Source of the DNA: Pontederia crassipes
Lineage: Eukaryota > Streptophyta > Magnoliopsida > Commelinales > Pontederiaceae
Direction of reading: 5' to 3'
NCBI GenBank assembly: GCA_030549335.1
Contig: CM060190.1
Coordinates: 68,648,118-68,712,117 of the forward strand
Length of the DNA: 64,000 nucleotides
Both the position numbers and the translations under genes were made by a program. This document shows, piece after piece, positions 13,409-25,630 of this stretch (its first letter is position 1; each line of letters begins with the position of its first letter). The notes beneath the pieces are model-generated. The model was not told the origin of the DNA. It searched no databases and was given only the letters and a program-made list of their open reading frames with translations.

Positions 13409-16400
13409 TCAAAGTTCAATCAACTTGGTTCTGAGAGTGGACATCTTTGGATCACCTGAAAAAATCATACCCGAGTCACCAATACATTAACCTGAAAATT
13501 GTGCCTCAGAGTTTATGCATGTGCTGAATGACAAATCAGGAGATAAAAATTTGTCAATTCCTTTTGTATTTCTAGTTCTCAACTTGTGACGAAGCAGGAT
13601 ATAAGATTTTTTGTACTAACTGATGCCAAGATAAGACAAAACATTTCAATCGTAAAACATTTTTTGACAAGGTTTATTTGTAAAATTGAAATCTTGTCTA
13701 CCCATGATTACAAAGATTAGCTAGATTCAGACTGCAGAAATCTTGGATAGCTTGAAGAAAATTAGTTTTTTCAAAGATTGAATTTTAGTAGAGAAAAACT
13801 TAGGAAAGATAATCAACTATTAGAGCAAAGTTTCTATATTGTGAAGAATTTCAACCCATCCAAATTAATAGCCCTATCTTCATTCGGGTTTATTTGGGTT
13901 CGGTGAAATGCATGAGTTTTCAAGGGTAAATGGTTATATGTTGAAAATATTTTTTAGGGTGCTCTTGCATATAGAAGATTGAAATAAGAGGGGGTGAACA
14001 GAACTTGTTCTCAGAAGAACATGAACTTGTACACTGCCACAAGGCATCTGTGTTATACTGTGAATAAAAATTTTGGATGGTAACAATGTGTGAAGTGTAG
14101 GTACTTCAAATCCCTTTGCGCACTCATACCAGGTACTTATTTTTACTACTTGGGTACTCCTTAAAATACACATGGAAGAAAGCTTAAAAACAGTTAAAAA
14201 ATATTATCTACAATCTCAAGTACTTGTTCCATATCATGAAAAACATTAGCGTATTATTCTTAGTCTGTTTTTCAATTTTTTATTATATGAAACTTAATAA
14301 TTAATGATGCACAAAACATATATGTCAGCGTACTCATAGCCTAGATCATAAAAGTTGGCATAACTTGTACATGTATCAGTACCGTTGCTGCATCCATGTA
14401 ACACCTTGGTAGCCATACTTCAATAGTGAAGTATCATTTTTTAGTGTTTGAATATTACCATACACTCCATAGCATAGTGCATGCAGTTTTTCAACAATTT
14501 CTCATAAGAACATGCATAGAAATTTAAATTTTAATTGATTTAAGTTAAAAAAAATCAGAAGAGGACTGGGAGAGCATACCACAATAATCTATAATGATAA
14601 AGAATCAGAACCTACATTGAGAATGGATTGTCATCATTGTTTTACTGAACTGTTTAAGGTCTTCTACATTGAACCAGTCTTCATTAAGCTGAATCAAATG
14701 AAATATTAGTGCTGCTGGAATACATTTATGGGCTGATACCTAAAGTCATAAACAAGATGAAACTTGAAGCATCCATCCATTTCATAGGAAGACTTACAAA
14801 ATATGGATATTTCTCCCAGTCAAAGATCGTTGGAGCACTTGTCATGAAAAGATGAATAAAATAAAGAACAAACATGCCACATTCATCCCCACTCGTCTGC
14901 TGTGGGACCTATAAATAAAGTTTGTTGTTACTCTAAAAAAGTATAAAAAAAATACAAACTATTATGAACTGCAATAAACCTTGGGTATTAGTAAGGGAAT
15001 CTCTGATATTAAGTGTTCGTGCTCTTTCCTTCCTCCAGTCTTATAAATGTCAAACACAAATCTGAAAGAAATACTATAACTTAGTAATCAACTTTTGTCA
15101 AGTCCAGGGTTTGCAATAAAAGAGAACAAGTGAAGAAGGAAACCTTCTTATATCAATCTCCAGTCTCTCAGGACCTGCATTTTGTAGTGAATCTAACAGC
15201 AACATACATGGTTTTCCTGAATTTGATAGTTGCGTCTCTCCAAAGTGACATAAGATTAGAAGACTCCAGTGGCCCCTATTTGCATAACAAAACAATCACA
15301 TACCTAGAGGTTTAAGACAAAAGAAGAACACCTTTATCACAGGGAAACACACCATCGTACAACAGGAACAAAAACATATCTTTTTGAGAAGATATCTTTC
15401 TGTTTGATCCATCTGAGCACTTTTCCCTTAGTGCTTTCATCCAGATAAAATGAAAACCACAAACAATCGATATATGCATAGACACTCCTTATATCCTCTG
15501 AAATCTTGCTCCATAAGTTTCTAGCAAAGAAAGAAAGGTATCATCAGCACAATTGAGTAAGACAATACATGACAGATTACAGTACTTGCAACTCACTCTA
15601 AATAGGACTCAAACACGTTGGTGTCTAGTTTGCTATCATCCTGCCATTTGTTTCGCCGACCGCCTCTTGTCCTTTTTGACCAGGTATAATGTGAAAGTGA
15701 CTCAAAGAAGGATGCCTTAGAATTTCCATAATTACTTGATCGTTTCTTTGTTTGCCTCGTCGATTCCTCAGGTTGCAACTCTTTGCATTCTGTGGCGAAA
15801 GAAAAATAAGTGGACATGCTACTAGAGTTATAACATTGTCATCAACAAAAACCTATATGATGAAACTTTGTATCAAAGGAAACTTTATATAAAGTTTCAT
15901 GATTTCATCGGATTTAGTAATTCCTCAATCAGCAAGAGATGAGAGTTTCCCTAAAACAAAATGGGCTTACCAATCAAGATATGGTGATAAAGTTTGAAAT
16001 ACAATATGCCATCAGAATCAGCAAGCCACGGAAATAATAAGTGAACTAGCATTAATAAACATAATATGAGTTATCTGATCTGATCCCGTATTTTCCTTCC
16101 AGGGGATATTATGGTCTAGTATACCAAATAACAAAGAACTTAGGGCAGTTGGCTGGTACTAAATTGTTTTTAGCTAATTTAGCTGGGGCAGTTTATATAT
16201 CTATAAGAGTTCATAAATTGGGATGCAATAAACAAGCATTTTGAGTGACCACAACTCCAGTATGTGCAAATTTTCTGCCTACCCATTCTCAAGCCAAAAC
16301 TAGATTTCTCGAGAGCTACCACGCTAACCCTGAATTCAGAAGATATACCAAGCCAGGTAAAGGAAATCTTACTAACCAATCATAATATTACTGCATTGCT

Positions 16401-16932
16401 CATCCCAATATCAAGAACAAGCTGAATCGTCAATTCTCTAATCTCCTGGAAGATTAAACGAACTCTAAAGTTTGAATGACATATAATTTGCAGAAGAAGT
16501 ATAAACAGAAAGAATCCTGAAGGAAAAAATAAATAAACAGAAAGCGTACTACCTAATCACAACATAGAGACAAACTACTCCATATCTGATAAAAATGATA
16601 AAACATTCCAATCGGACTTACGAATCGTTCACAGACGAAATAATCTTTAAACACAATTTAAAGAGCAAAATATCAGATCTTCCCAGTCTGATTTGTACAA
16701 ATGTATGAGCGAAAAACAGAATTCAGATGTACATAAAAGGACAGGAAAAGGAAAGTGAACAGCAACTCTGACGAGAAAATTATGTCATGGAAATCGCACA
16801 AAAGAACATTGGAACTTTTTTATGAAGGAACGGAAAGAAGCCATAAGAACAAAGGATGAACTGACCGCAGCTTTCGTCGCTCATCGTTCCATAAACTCCA
16901 CGCTGCGTTGGGGATCTCTTCGCCTTCTTCAT
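13409..16932 (-). CDS. Ulp1-type (C48) cysteine protease, SUMO-specific protease-like
   Basis: Predicted SUMO/ubiquitin-like isopeptidase, similar to short plant Ulp proteins. Eight exons by eye: 16866-16932, 15597-15789, 15353-15520, 15144-15275, 14980-15061, 14798-14908, 14616-14688, 13409-13455; 873 nt, 290 aa, all phases consistent. The catalytic set is visible: His145 (GHWSLLILCHFGE), Asp171 (LLLDSL), Gln218 and Cys224 (QQTSGDECGMFVLYF), with the expected Q-x5-C spacing. The start at 16932 (MKKAKRSPTQRG) is the first ATG in a frame that stays open upstream to about 17112 without another ATG, so the N-terminus may differ. Exon 8 is inferred from a good GTAGGT donor at 14615 and the in-frame ending STLRTKLIEL; otherwise the gene would stop at 14605. 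I infer nuclear deSUMOylation; substrate unknown. Confidence 0.85.
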
Positions 16933-17114
16933 TCTTCTGTTGTCGTCGGCATTACCGCCTGTCCTTTCTCGAGCAGCACGAGCTACACGATTACTTGCCG
17001 TCGGATGAGAAACCGACGGTGTAGAAAGGATGTCGGAAAATGGAGATGGTACCGCACAAATTTTTGTGCTTCCCAAAAACTTTTTATGGTCAAATTTTAA
17101 GAAGTGTAGCGTTC

Positions 17115-17947
17115 ACGTCATTCCTATCTCGTAGATGGAACAGTCACGAATTCAAATTTTATTAATAAAATATATGTGATTTTTTTATTTTCAGTTTTTA
17201 ATTTTTTTATTAGGTATATAAATTTTAGAACTATCCCGACTTAACTGTTATAAAATAACTAATAAGTTGACTATTAATAAATATTTTATTGATTAAAATT
17301 TATTTTTTAAATTTTAAAAAAATAGTTACATTGAATAAAATTACTTATATTAATAACAACTAGTTAATTATGAGACAATTAATTAATTTATTTTTAAAAA
17401 AAAATATGCACCTCATCTCTTACTTTTTTTTACTTATAAGTATATTTGATATCTTCTTATCAGTCGAATTTTAAGTTATCAAACATTGAGATTTTTTTAT
17501 ACTAACTTATAAGTAGCTTATAAGTTTAGCTAAATAATCTTTAATCCTTTTGAAGTTTTTTTAATAATTGAACTAATAAATTAGTTTGAAATTCATTTAG
17601 ATTAAGTGAAATAAAAAATTTAGAATAAAAAATGTAATGTGATAGATTAATTTTAGTGTGTGTTTAAATAAAAATAAGTATCATAAATGTAAAATATAAA
17701 TTTATAAATAAAATTTAAAATTAATTTTTTTTCATGAAAAAAATTGTTAAAAATATACTATTTAAATAAAAAATATTTTATATTATTTATATTTAATGAA
17801 ATATTAAATTTTGTAAATAAAATTATAAGTAATAAATAATGCTATATTAAATATTTATTATATCTATTTATATTTAATAAATAAATTATCATATATAAGC
17901 AATATGAGAAAAGAAAAATGGTAAGAAAGATTGAAAAGAGAAAAAAT
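17115..17947. other. AT-rich spacer left of the LINE fragment
   Basis: No gene. It contains AT-rich MITE-like motifs (AACTTATAAGTAGCTTATAAG near 17500), but no pair of ends could be defined. Confidence 0.5.
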
Positions 17948-18884
17948 AATCTATCAAATAAAATACAATAACAACAACAACAAAGCCTTATCCCACTAGG
18001 TGGGGTCGGGTACATGGATCATACGACGTCATTCCGCTCTATTAGTAACTAAACCTTTCGGTATATTATTCACCAATAGATCTTGCTCTATTAGTTCGTC
18101 AAGTGTCCGCCTTGGCCTCCCTCTCCCTCTTTTAATCGGACTCCATATTATTTGATCTACTCTTCTTACTAGCGCGTCTAATGGTCTTCTCTGAACATGA
18201 CCAAACCATCTCAAACGATTCTCTACCATTTTCTCACTAATAGGAGTCACTCCGAGTCGTTCACGTATATGGTCATTCCTAATCTTATCTAATCTTGCAT
18301 GATCACACATTCATCTCAACATCCTCATTTCGGCTACCCCCACTTTACGTTCATGTTGTCCCTTCATAGCCCAACATTCACTACCATATAACACTGCTGC
18401 CCTTATAGCAGTACGATAGAATTTTTTTTTAACTTTATTGGGTACTTTTCTATCACAAAGAATTTCAGTGGCTTTCCTCCACTTACACCAACCAGCTTGA
18501 ATTCTATGATTAACATCGTCATCAATCTCACCATCTTGTCTTACAATTGATCCTAAATATTTAAACTTTGTCACTTGAGGAATTATATCCTCCCATAGCC
18601 TAACTTTCAAATCGTCTCTAAGTTATTTATTTGTGAAATTGCTATGCATATATTCTGTTTTATTCCTATTTAAACGAAAATCCTTTGACTCCAACGTATT
18701 TCTTCATATTTCCAATTTTGTATTAATCTCTTCTCTTGAATCCGCTAAAAGTACTATATCATCCGCAAATAGCATGTACTTAGGTACCTCCTCTGTAATA
18801 CTCTCGGTTATAGCATCGATAACTAAGTTAAATAGATACGGGCTTAAAGCTGATCCTTGATGTAGAAATCTATCAAATAAAATA
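17948..18884 (-). mobile_element. 5'-truncated RTE-clade LINE with 18-bp target site duplication
   Basis: AATCTATCAAATAAAATA occurs at 17948-17965 and 18867-18884 and frames a 901-bp insert. On the minus strand it encodes the end of a reverse transcriptase (LHQGSALSPYLFNLVIDAIT, then the catalytic YMLFADDIVLLADS) and the usual downstream part (KFKYLGSIVRQDG, AVLYGSECWAMK, RLRWFGHVQRRP, IKRGRGRPRRT). It ends in CCACCTAGTGGGATAAGGC plus (TTG)n. The endonuclease and most of the RT are missing, the usual result of incomplete target-primed reverse transcription. The remaining frame is interrupted between about 18610 and 18704 and near 18302-18311, and the last coding block ends early at a TGA where the family normally has TGG. 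Dead copy. Confidence 0.9.
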
Positions 18885-19096
18885 AAGAAAAAAATTAAAA
18901 CAACAACGCATAAAAAAGATGGAACCAGATTGGTGAAATTAGGGTCACATGATCTTAATTTCACCTCATTTATTGCGATCTAGTTTCATCGAGAATCAGA
19001 CATATCGCTAAAAGGTGTTTGCGAAATTAGATTACAATCATTGTATTATTTAGCTTTCCAATTAAACATAGTATGTGTAGTTGTAAAAAAAAAGAG

Positions 19097-19612
19097 TTAT
19101 TTTCACAAATCACTCTTAAACTATCGTGATTTTTTTTATATTTAATCTTAAACTACGAACTTATTTTTTTGTATTACTAAACTATCACGATTTTTCTACT
19201 TTAGTCATTCCGTCTACTTTTATTATGTTTTTCGTTACTTTTGATTTTTTTCATTTATGAAAAAATTAAATTATCTATCCCTTCATAAACATATCAAATA
19301 ATAAATATAAAAATAAAAAGATCGGGGGAGGGTAATTTAGTCTTTTTCATTGATGATATTTTTAAAAATTTCCACTTTAATCCTTCCATGATTTTTTTAT
19401 TTTTTATATTTGTTACTTCATATTTTTCTAAAGGGTGGAGTAATCTAGTCTTTTCATAAATGAAAAAAATAAAAGTAACGGAAAATATAACAGAAGTAGA
19501 CGGAAGGACAAAGGTAAAAAATCGTGATAGTTTAGATATACAAAAAAATAAGTTCATAGTTTGGGATTAGATGCGGAAAATCGTAATAGTTTAGGGAGGT
19601 TTATGAAAATAA
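19097..19612. mobile_element. Foldback/long-TIR MITE, copy 2
   Basis: The left arm begins TTATTTTCACAAATCACTC and the right arm is its inverse over about 160 bp, sharing AAACTATCRYGATTTT, AACTTATTTTTTTGTA and CCGTCTACTTYTRTTAT. The centre is also partly self-complementary. Same family as 5221-5687 but better preserved; no coding capacity. Confidence 0.72.
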
Positions 19613-19649
19613 TTAAAAAATTGAAGTCACCAAAAAACTAAAAAAAACA

Positions 19650-19650
19650 A

Positions 19651-19685
<35 letters not shown>

Positions 19686-19864
19686 ACAAGTTATGACAAA
19701 TTAGTTTTGACAAATAATTTAGTCTCGAGTGAAAGGTGATCGAATATCCATTTTATCCATATGTATTAATATGTTAACACTGACATAAAAAATAATTGTA
19801 TAGAATGAAATTCGAACTTAATCGGAGGCAAAATCATAGTTCACATATGCTATAGTTGACAAAT

Positions 19865-19918
<54 letters not shown>
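19650..19918. repeat. (AAAT)n and (TA)n microsatellites
   Basis: About nine AAAT units at 19650-19685 and about 24 TA units at 19870-19918, separated by AT-rich DNA. Confidence 0.93.
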
Positions 19919-19919
<1 letters not shown>

Positions 19920-19922
<3 letters not shown>

Positions 19923-21000
19923 AAGAAACTACACTTTTGTGGTAGCATCCTGCGTCTGCGGCTGCGCTTTCTCGGGCCATTCTATCTGAAATGGATGACC
20001 CTAATGAAGGTGTGTCTGGTTCGAGCGATTCAATGCAAGTTTTGAGTGCAAGGCACGTCCGATTCATCGCAAGGGTTCGAGCGGTTCAGTACTTAGTGTG
20101 TCGATCGCTTCTGCAGTCTGTGCGCCTCCTTCCTCCTCCTGCTAGCGACATCGCAAGGGTTCGACCGACTTCCTCAGGAATCTACTTCTCTCTAGTTTGC
20201 AAGCTCGTATTCGACCTATGCCAGCAACGTTCCTAGGGGCATCGACCCCCTCTGGGAGCTCGTCGGCGAGCTCGCGGAGGGGGGCCGATGCCCCCCTTTT
20301 TCTTTATCGCATATGATCTACGAGCGAAGGGCGGCAATCTTGCATGATGGCGGCAGCGCGGAGGGCAGCGGTAGATCGGTCAGATTGTATCTCCGGTCTC
20401 CCCTCCAACAGCGGCAGATCCAGATTCGCTCACATCCCACCATCGACCTCCATCGCAGTGCCGACCTCTGTCGCGTAGTTCTAGATTTTTGCTCACATCC
20501 CGTCGCCCTACTTCCACCGCCACCTCAGATCATGGACCTTCCACTCATCGAAACACTCACCAACTCGCCCCCATTTCCCAGTCATAAATGCAACAGAGAG
20601 TCACCTACGGGAGGAGGACATGTCCACATTGGAACGGCCAATATTGAAAGCCCACGTTGGAAGCCGTGAATGTTTTTGTGGACGGGGGCTGACACTCCCC
20701 TTTTCTTTGTGAGCTCGATCACCCTCGACGTCACCCCCTGTCTGTCGTCGCATTCGATCTCCCTCGGCATCGCCCCTCTTTTCGTCCATCGTCCACTGTC
20801 CATCCGATTGCTCACCGACGTCGTCCGCCTCCTGCGCCGCCCGAACCACTCTCCACCCTCCCGCTCACCGCCGCCATCAACGGTCCGCCTCCATCCTGCA
20901 ACTTGCGCGGAGACGGAGGAGAATCGGAGATAACCGGATGCAAACCACCAACTCATGCGAACATGGACTTCAAACCGGCGCACTTTAATCTTGTCCACTC
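19920..21000. other. Unclassified GC-rich island
   Basis: An abrupt change from AT-rich spacer to about 1 kb of mixed, GC-rich sequence. The words CATCGCAAGGGTTCGA repeat (near 20067 and 20149), and a strong hairpin lies at 20236-20294. Open frames exist on both strands (for example 20582-20998 minus, 138 aa; 20313-20669 plus, 118 aa), but none shows a known domain and they overlap each other. It resembles the GC-rich repeat DNA at 55.8-63.1 kb in style. Decayed repeat or gene fragment are both possible. Confidence 0.45.
20236..20294. other. 59-bp hairpin followed by a T-tract
   Basis: GGGGCATCG (20236-20244) pairs with CGATGCCCC (20286-20294), CCCCCTC (20246-20252) with GAGGGGG (20277-20283), and GAGCTCG (20256-20262) with CGAGCTC (20267-20273), leaving a TCGG loop. 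All pairs are Watson-Crick. CCTTTTTCTTT follows. On the plus strand the form is like an intrinsic terminator, but in a plant nuclear setting its role is unknown. Confidence 0.75.
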
Positions 21001-24000
21001 ATATGAGATTGAACGATCCTAGAAGCAGGGGCACATGGTAAAATAAAGATGTTTCTTACATCATCTTATTCTCTATCTTCTTAATCATTAGATTTTCATC
21101 CAACTGTGATAAAGTATTTGAGAGATTCAATCATGAATCGTTGAATGTAGATCTGATGATGTAAAAGATTGAGAATAAGATGAAGTAGAAAACTATGTGT
21201 ATATACATGTGTGTGAGAGAGAGAGAGAGCATGTGTGTGCGTGCTTAAGAATATAAAGAGGAAGAAACTTGGACCGGTCCGATTACGCCTTTGTCAAGCA
21301 TTGACCGTTTTGAATGTCCAACTTTATTATTATTAGTGATTAATTCGATATTGTATGAGACTGAAATAATAGTTCTGACTTCATCCATGATTTCTAACTC
21401 TTTGTTGAATATAAGGTAGAACTCCGTCCTACAAACAATTTTGATTATATAAAAGCTTGAATTGAGGAATAAAAGGGAGATGGAGTGGGAAATGAGAGGA
21501 TGGATTCTTTTAAATTTTATTTAGTTAAATTATTTTAAAAAAGGGTTTTGGAGGCATGAGTTATACTTTTACATCTTAATTTTTTCATTTTATCAATTTA
21601 GTGAAAGCGAGATAGATTAATATTTGTTAAACAAAATTATTACTAATTAAAATTGATTTGTCTTAAGCCGTTCATTAACCTCTCTTTTTCCATCTCCTAA
21701 TCTCTCTCCAATGCACGATACACAAGAGGTCCTTATCTTTTGGACTGCAAGCAACCATTCCCAAGTTCTCTCCTCATTTGGGGTGTATTTGGATTGAAAA
21801 TTTTAAATTCTCGAAAACTAATTAATTTGATAGAAAAATTTAGATTTAATATTTGGATGAAAAATATAACGATGAAAATTTGAAAAATTTATTTGATAGA
21901 TAAGTTTTAGTAGATATTTGAATAAAAAGTAAGAACAAAGGATAAAAATTATTATTTATGAGGTATAAAATTATAGTAAATTAAAATATTATATTTTTAT
22001 TTAGCTAAAATAAAAATTTATGAAATTATTTATATTAATATTGCAATTTGTAATTTATAAAAAAAATATTTAATATTATAATTTATGAAAAATAATATTA
22101 TTATATTTTATTATTTTCATATGTTATTGATATGATAACTTATGAAAAATATTTATATTAAGTTAAAGAACTTATTTTATAAGATGAATGATAATATATT
22201 AGTAAATAAATATTCTAATTGATTATTATTTAAGATAATATTAAACTATTTTAATTAATAATACATATATTAAATGAGTAATTAATAATATTTTACTAAT
22301 TTAAATATAATAAAGAATTGAAAGAAAAAAGCAAAAAAGCGATAAACGAGAACTTTTTGTTCTCCACAAAGGACAATTTCGATTATGTCACATATGATGT
22401 ACAGAACTTGAGCAAGTTTTGCTAACCAAAACCTTGATAAATGCTCTTCTCTTTATTAGGTGGTAGACGAAAGATGATTTGTATCTTCCTTAATAAATAA
22501 TTTATTAAGTGATATAAATAAGAATAAAAAAACTTTTGCCTAAATTAATCTTTCAAATCATGTGTTTTAAATTTTGTATCCAAACAAGACATGGTTTATC
22601 TTACTCCGCACTTTCCTATTATTTTTTATTCAAACGTGGACTTAATACCATCTCCAACTTCATCACCTCATCTCACCACTATTTACCAAACAAGCCTTTA
22701 AGGATATCACAACCATTTATATTTAGTATCTTTTAATATCAAATGACACCGCTAAAAAAGTTGTATCAAAATAGCAATTATACCTTGTAGTTAAGATTTT
22801 CAAATTCAATTTCAATGGTGACATTTGTATACATCTTTATTTTTTTATTTACCTTTCATTTTTTTATATTGCACCTAGTCTATGTTAATATTTATTGTTA
22901 TTCTTTATTTTTTCCGTTCCAATGTTTCTTTTGAAGACGAGTTTATAAATCTAAAAGTACATATATATTTGTTAACAATAGCATCTGCCACATGATTTTA
23001 CTTTTAAAAAGAATTAATTTATTGATTTGAAAGTGATTTATGGGTGTGCTACCCATCGGAATGGGTAGCGATATGCCACTCACTTTGAGAGTCATTTGAT
23101 CCCTAGTGAAATGACGAGGTGCCATTCAGGGGGTTCGAGGTGTTGGTTCAGAGATTTCATGCGAAGAATCGTCGCTTCACGCACAAAACTCAACCCCACA
23201 TGCGACTTCCTCTGTCCTAGCAGGTCAAATTTGCCGCCACCAAACATCCTCGCCATAGTTCGATGTCCTTGTCCACTGCCCAAGGTTGTTGCCGTCCTCG
23301 TTTGTGCTTCCTCTTGCCTAAATGGTGCACAAGGCCATTGCTGCTGAACATCATATCCCAAACTTCTCATCTGCATCGCCTCACAACCCACACTTGCTCT
23401 CTCCAAAACTTATCACCGCTGAACATCCTTTGCTTCCCAAAGTTGCTGCCAAAGAATGAACTTGTTGCAACCCTCGTGTCTCATTCGACACCAAAAACTC
23501 ACTTGCTTAATGGATTGGAGATTTGAATAGGCAACGAAGATCATGCAAGGTCATTTAGCGAAGGGTGGGTAGAGAAGAAGCATAAGATCATTCAGAAACG
23601 GTGAGGCACTCGACGACTATTTGCTTGTAGTGTGCAGCCCGAAGTCGCTAGAGCCGAACGATCTTGCTGCGGCCCAACCACTTTGCCTCATCCTTGAACG
23701 ATGTTGTTACATTTCGCCACCGATGAACAATCTTGTCGCAAGCCGCCATCACTGAATGATCTTGCCGCAACCCCCCGCCGTTGAACGTTCTTGCAAGTGA
23801 TGTTTATTAGACAGGACAGTCTAACTCGTGGGCTCAGACATAAAGTAGGGCGATCCGAATTCGTCCAATAAGTGATTGGCTCAGACGTATAATAGGGCGA
23901 AGATTATATTTCAATTGTTTGCATGATATCCAAAAGTTCGGTATCCGTTCCACACCCGTTCGTTAATTAACAAATCGTTCGATAGGCTGATTGTTAATTC

Positions 24001-25440
24001 ATTAATAATATTAAGTAATTAAACATAATTAATTACTACTTATTTAGTGCCTATCAATAATAGCTAATAAGCTTATATAATAATATTTACCTAATAATAA
24101 AATATAATTAGTTCATTCATTATTATTTTGATTTGTTCTATTATAAATGGAAAAATGAAATAAATAAATGAGTAAAAATACAAAATATTAAAACATTATG
24201 AAAAAACGAAAGAAAAAATAATGATATCTTGTTTATTATATTATTTTATTGATGCATCAAGAAAATAATATAAGTAAATATCGAAAAAATAAATGTCAAA
24301 TTTAAAAACAAATGAAAATAATAATTATTTTTTTTAAAAAAATAATGACCTTATCCAATTCGTCTGCTAATCTGTGTGTTCAATCAAAATTTGATTAATT
24401 GAAACTATTAGGACCGTCCAATCCATTAAACAACATTAGTTCTTGCGGCAGCTTGCCGCCACCAAACCTTAACCCAAGATTTTTCGGCAGCAGCACCGAG
24501 GACTGAGGAGGACAAGTTCGTGTGGCCAAGGCGAAGACGTCAAGCTGCGGCAAGATGTTTGGTGAGCCAGACTCTAATCTACCTCGGTCTGATGGTGGCA
24601 TTGTGGCGACTTTGAATAATATTTAACGAGAAAAATGTATACGCAAAGAATTTGATGTAAAATGAATATTATATTAATAATATAAATATATATTAATTTA
24701 AAGTATGTATTAAATAGTAAACATAATTAAGATTATGATCATCAGATTAGATGATCAAATTATTTTAACAAATATAATTAATTTAATGACTATAATTTAT
24801 TTAGTCTTAAATGATACTTTTTAATTATCAAATCATCACAATAAATATATATTACTTCATCTAAGAAGTATATAATTAAATTAATCATAATTTATAATTA
24901 TAAAATTACTTAAATAATATAAAATAAACGCTCTACGTCATTCGTTATCCTCGTACTTAAAGAAAGTTGAGAAAGATATCTTTATAATTTATATATGATA
25001 AAAAAATAAATTGTCATTCGAGATTTCGAGACATATTAAGAGAGGAAAAAAAAAAAGAAATAGCTTCGTTTAATTTAATGGATAATGAGGACGGCTTTTC
25101 TGTTGTAATGTTAGATGATGATTTTTTTTTAATATGATGAAAAAAGATCACACGCAACATTTTAATGCGTCAAGATTGGCATCTTACTCGTTCCGTACCC
25201 GTTGATCCGATCCCAACACTTACCACATTCGTCTCGCCGCCCGAAAGAAGTAATATAAGATTACACGGTAAAAATATACGCGCTCTTCGTACACGCGAGT
25301 CCGCGACCGCAGCAAGCCCGACCCCTCCGGACGGACCGGACCCCACCATTCCGACTGACCAAATGGCCCCACAGTTCGCGTTCACCCGCAACAGAACGAA
25401 ACCCAATTTAGTGAACTCATTCGTGGTGGGACCCGATAAG
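21001..25440. other. Spacer between GC-rich island and pyruvate kinase
   Basis: Mostly AT-rich and without a convincing gene. A possible MITE lies within about 21780-22710, suggested by TTTGGATTGAAAATTTTAAA near 21791 and inverted TTTGGATACAAAATTTAAA near 22563. A GC-richer stretch at 23040-23810 holds decayed repeats. A related patch with GCTTGCCGCCACCAAACC lies at about 24440-24470. Confidence 0.5.
23400..23800. repeat. Decayed minisatellite-like repeats
   Basis: Imperfect units of about 35-40 bp around TGAACRATCTTGYCGCAA recur (near 23685, 23722, 23753, 23784). No gene is supported here. Confidence 0.45.
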
Positions 25441-25447
25441 GGGAACC

Positions 25448-25456
25448 TTTAAATAG
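25448..25456 (+). promoter_or_regulatory. Possible TATA box of the pyruvate kinase gene
   Basis: TTTAAATAG lies 175-183 bp upstream of the pyruvate kinase start, just before CT-rich leader-like sequence at about 25495-25530. Confidence 0.45.
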
Positions 25457-25630
25457 AGCGCTTCGTTCCGCGTTCATGAATCGTAACCCCCTGCGACCTC
25501 ACTCGCTCACTCACAGCTCCTCTCCTCCCGTATTGGAATCGAATCCAATCCAATCCAATCCACGTCCTAGGCAAACAATCCGATCGAAAGCTCGACAAGG
25601 TTTCTCGGATCGGAACCCTAGTTAGCGGCG

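Noticed and set aside
16780-17076. Longer N-terminus for the Ulp1-like protease beginning near 17076
   Set aside because: That codon is TTG, not ATG; the first in-frame ATG is at 16932. Kept only as an uncertainty.
20294-20310. True bacterial intrinsic terminator or bacterial DNA insertion at the hairpin
   Set aside because: No bacterial genes or ribosome-binding sites nearby; the surroundings are plant-like spacer.
20582-20998. 138-aa minus-strand and 118-aa plus-strand frames in the GC-rich island
   Set aside because: Overlapping frames on both strands, no recognised domain, compositionally biased.
24395-24601. 68-aa minus-strand frame with Pro/Leu-rich sequence
   Set aside because: Short, no family motif, and related to decayed repeat words near 23.2 kb.
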